DNA of 64,000 bases, taken from Coriaria nepalensis. Taxonomy: Eukaryota; Streptophyta; Magnoliopsida; Cucurbitales; Coriariaceae. Position 1 is the first letter of the stretch, and the number at the start of each line of letters is the position of its first letter. Of the stretch, positions 61,393-64,000 are shown one piece after another. The stretch covers positions 55,312,569-55,376,568 of the forward strand of contig CP114481.1 in assembly GCA_027186245.1 (NCBI GenBank), written 5' to 3'. Below the pieces are notes generated by a model. It ran no database searches, had not been told where the DNA came from, and worked only from the letters and a program-made list of their open reading frames with translations. Position numbers and translations under genes: made by a program.

Positions 61393-61903
61393 TTACATGG
61401 GAGGCCTCTTAGGTACTCTGTGCCCGGAACCCCCACAGGAATAACGGTTGCAGTAATTACCGCCATGTGGTTTATCACCTTCCCTAACGTCGTTATGTCC
61501 CCAATCCGCTCGAGATTCATGGCCATTTAAATGTCGCCCATTACCACGCAACATAACAACCGCAACATCCTTCATGATGATCTTCAATACCTTGTTAGGA
61601 TCATCTGAAATACTCTCTTCATTATAACAAAACCAAGAAGTTTTTAAATTACTATCTGTAATGATCATGAATGTGATCAAGATTGAAGACGAAGATTGGA
61701 AGAAAAAAGAGAGAGAGAGAGTCGCGTGAAAGCTAGGTAAAAATTAAGGAAATCAGTATGATAGTAGACTTACGGTAATTCTGAGTCGTCGCGTTAACCT
61801 GATCACTCAGCTTCCTCGTAGACAGAATATCACTGAAAGCAATTAAAAATAGCGAAGCAATCAAGAACGTAGTGAAACCAATTGAAAGCTTCTTCCACGC
61901 CAT
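61393..61903 (-). CDS. Small secreted peptide precursor SP10, long subtype (117 aa)
   Basis: Two exons, 61903-61774 and 61616-61393, phase-1 junction (C|AG), 117 residues. Signal peptide MAWKKLSIGFTTFLIASLFL, then TRKLSDQVNA; exon 2 carries SISDDPNKVLKIIMKDVAVV, then RGNGRHLNGHESRADWGHN, and the tail GDKPHGGNYCNRYSCGGSGH ending VPKRPPM. The tail holds two Cys and the P-H-x-G-N-Y box. Same length as SP9 with clearly different residues, so the two have diverged under retained reading frames. TATA-like box at 61951-61958. Confidence 0.75.
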
Positions 61904-61950
61904 TTCCCTCTCCCTCTCCCGCGGATATATGCATGTGAATGGTATTTAAC

Positions 61951-61958
61951 TATTTATA
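61951..61958 (-). promoter_or_regulatory. TATA-like box of SP10
   Basis: TATAAATA on the minus strand about 50 bases upstream of the start, followed by a CATTCACATGCATAT stretch shared with SP9. Confidence 0.5.
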
Positions 61959-64000
61959 ATGAAGTTAGTGTTATTTAACTTTACCTATAAAAAAATAAAA
62001 TAAAATAAAAAAGTTAAAACTATTTTCTTTCTCCTCTTAACTTTTTATTTAAAAAAAATAATAAAAAAATAAAATAAAATAACCTAATATAAAATTATTT
62101 GAAAAATTATTAACTAAAATATAACATTAATTTAATTTAAATTAAATTACATTCGAAGAATTTGATAGAAAAAACTAACATGAATGAATACTCTAGAAAA
62201 ATGTGGTACCCAAAAAGCTAAATTAAAGTGATTTCCAAGAAGGCAATATTTAATATTTGATTTAAGTTAATATCCATAACACTTTATTTTGTTGATTATC
62301 CATAACTATAAGTAAAATGTAAAAATATAAAAAAGAGGGCACAATGTCAAAAGCATATCGAAATTCTTATATGATGTGAAAAGTTAGGATGAGTCATTAC
62401 GTTTTGCTTTCGATTCGTGACTCCATTATATTATATTATATTATCTATACTTTATTACAATGAATAATGACGTCCGTCTTTGTATATGCACATATTATAT
62501 AGTATATTTTATAATAAAATTTGAACTTAAATATATAATTATGTTGCACGTGATAATTTTATAATTAAAATTTTTTAAAATATATTTATTTCATATTTTA
62601 TTATAATTTCTCTAAATATTTTTATTTTATTATAAATTTAATATTTTAATTAAATCTTATTATAAATTTTATTTTAATAATATCATAATTTTATTATAAT
62701 TTTTATTTGATAAGATTATAAATTTATATAAAAGAAATTGAATTTAAAAATTAATGATAGATAAAATATTATGTTAATAAAAAATAAAATAATTATTTAT
62801 GTTATTTTTTTTTTATCTTATCATAATTTTATTTTAATAATTATTATAATCACTAAAAAAAATCATTTATATTGATTTTTTATTTTTTTATTTATAAAAA
62901 ATAAAAATAAAAAATCATCCACAAGTAATTTCATTCTCATCCAACTCTTAGCCTTCGCTTCCCATATAAATTTTGATTTCATATTTCTCTCCTATTTCAA
63001 CTTTTCATCATATCGTTTTTAATATTATTACTTTCACATCACTGATCTTCATAATTAAAGATAAATATTATAAGAATTTTGAATATTATTTAATCTCAAT
63101 ATAAATAATAAATTTATTAATTTTGATATAATTCTACTTGATGTTATATATGATTTTACTATCTAATTTAATTATTAAATATATTTACTTAGTTAATGAT
63201 CTCTCTAAATTTTTTTTATATTATTTAGAGCATGATATTCATACTTCAATTTATCGCATGGATAAGACATCTAATTAACCCAAAATATCTGGTAGTTGAT
63301 ACTTGATACATGTAATATTAGTTCTTTTTTTTTTTTTTTTTTTTTAATATTTCAAAAAGTAAAATAAATTGATTCATAAATATACAAACTGATATTCAGT
63401 GAGATATCACTCGAATGGACCTAAATCAACAGTGAAATTCATTACAGAAAATCTGAAAATATCTTCATTAATGCAAAAATTGTCGTCCAAATACTTAAAA
63501 CTACATATTGAAATTAAACATCTCAAAAGAAATCCTAATCCCACATAAATTTGAGTTCATAATTCTAGTCACTGAAAGCGAGCATAGAGCAGTGAATGCA
63601 TATCACATCTAGTCATTATGTCATGTTTTTTACTTAGAGGAATTGTGTTGTAATTAACTTGTTATGGAGGAACTAACTGTAATTAGTCTTCGTTAATTAT
63701 GGTGAGAATACTCGCAAGATGAAGAAGATAGAATTTAGTCTTATTAATTACTCTGAACTTTCCTCATCCCTTTCTTCTAGTTCTAGTCAAATTCAGTCGT
63801 TATCATTTATTATTTGATTGTAATCTTTTCCTTCTACGAAGAAGAAAATAAGTAATGGGAGTAGGTAGTTAGAGACTTTGAGTTGTGGTCGACGAGAGCC
63901 AAAGATGCCAAAATAATACGATCACTTCGTGTACGTAAATCGCGACAGAAATTTAGAGCTGACAAATGTTGTCGATACGTACAAGCCGCGTTGGTTGAAA
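61959..64000. other. Intergenic, right end of window
   Basis: 62310-63570 is the right copy of the segmental duplication. 63640-63790 repeats the flank module seen near 39200-39420 and 57170-57320. No gene recognised. Confidence 0.55.
62310..63570. repeat. Segmental duplication, right copy
   Basis: Counterpart of 59155-60535, offset by about 3.1 kb, direct orientation. Lies upstream of SP10; the left copy lies upstream of SP9 beyond the gypsy-containing tandem repeat, so it duplicated along with the peptide genes. Confidence 0.75.

Noticed and set aside
1..64000. tRNA, rRNA or microRNA genes
   Set aside because: No cloverleaf-like or rRNA-like sequence was recognised by reading; a tRNAscan or small-RNA mapping would be needed to exclude them.

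Overview
This is nuclear DNA of a flowering plant, most likely a eudicot. It is AT-rich. Its genes have GT-AG introns, one intron looks like a minor-spliceosome (U12) intron, and every recognisable protein is a plant family member. No organellar or bacterial gene arrangement, rRNA or tRNA was seen. The species cannot be named from the sequence alone.

Left part (1-22 kb), conserved genes: the 3' half of RFT1 (+), the TDIF/CLE receptor kinase PXY/TDR (+), an F-box/LRR protein (-) and a complete 28-exon SMC6 (-). From memory of Arabidopsis chromosome 5, homologues of these four sit close together there (PXY and SMC6B in one place; RFT1, SMC6A and the F-box gene in another), so this looks like an ancestral syntenic block.

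Middle (22-28.5 kb), a decay zone: an orphan COQ5-like first exon that shares a short intergenic region with SMC6, two small secreted-peptide genes, a FolD (folate metabolism) pseudogene, and a dynamin-related DRP4-like pseudogene split by a hAT-type MITE.

Right part (28.8-64 kb), an accessory region of repeated duplication: two paralogous MIK2-like LRR receptor kinases (28.9-31.8 and 50.2-53.2 kb, both -) are interleaved with at least eight copies of a small secreted-peptide gene. Four copies are intact, three are exon-1-only truncations and one is a pseudogene. Together with the two peptide genes at 23.5-24.8 kb the order is peptides, receptor, peptides, receptor, peptides. Intact members have a signal peptide, one phase-1 intron and a C-terminal box of the form P-[WYH]-x-G-[GN]-[YW]. 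MIK2 in Arabidopsis perceives small secreted SCOOP peptides, so a physically linked ligand-receptor cluster is the most interesting hypothesis here; the pairing itself is inference.

The intergenic space of the right part is made of duplicated promoter modules, a 3.2-kb MULE/foldback-like element full of 55- and 76-bp tandem repeats (with a 10-bp target duplication and a related empty site elsewhere in the window), a short non-autonomous LTR element, a decayed Ty3/gypsy integrase fragment inside a tandem repeat, a probable solo LTR, and a roughly 1.3-kb segmental duplication.
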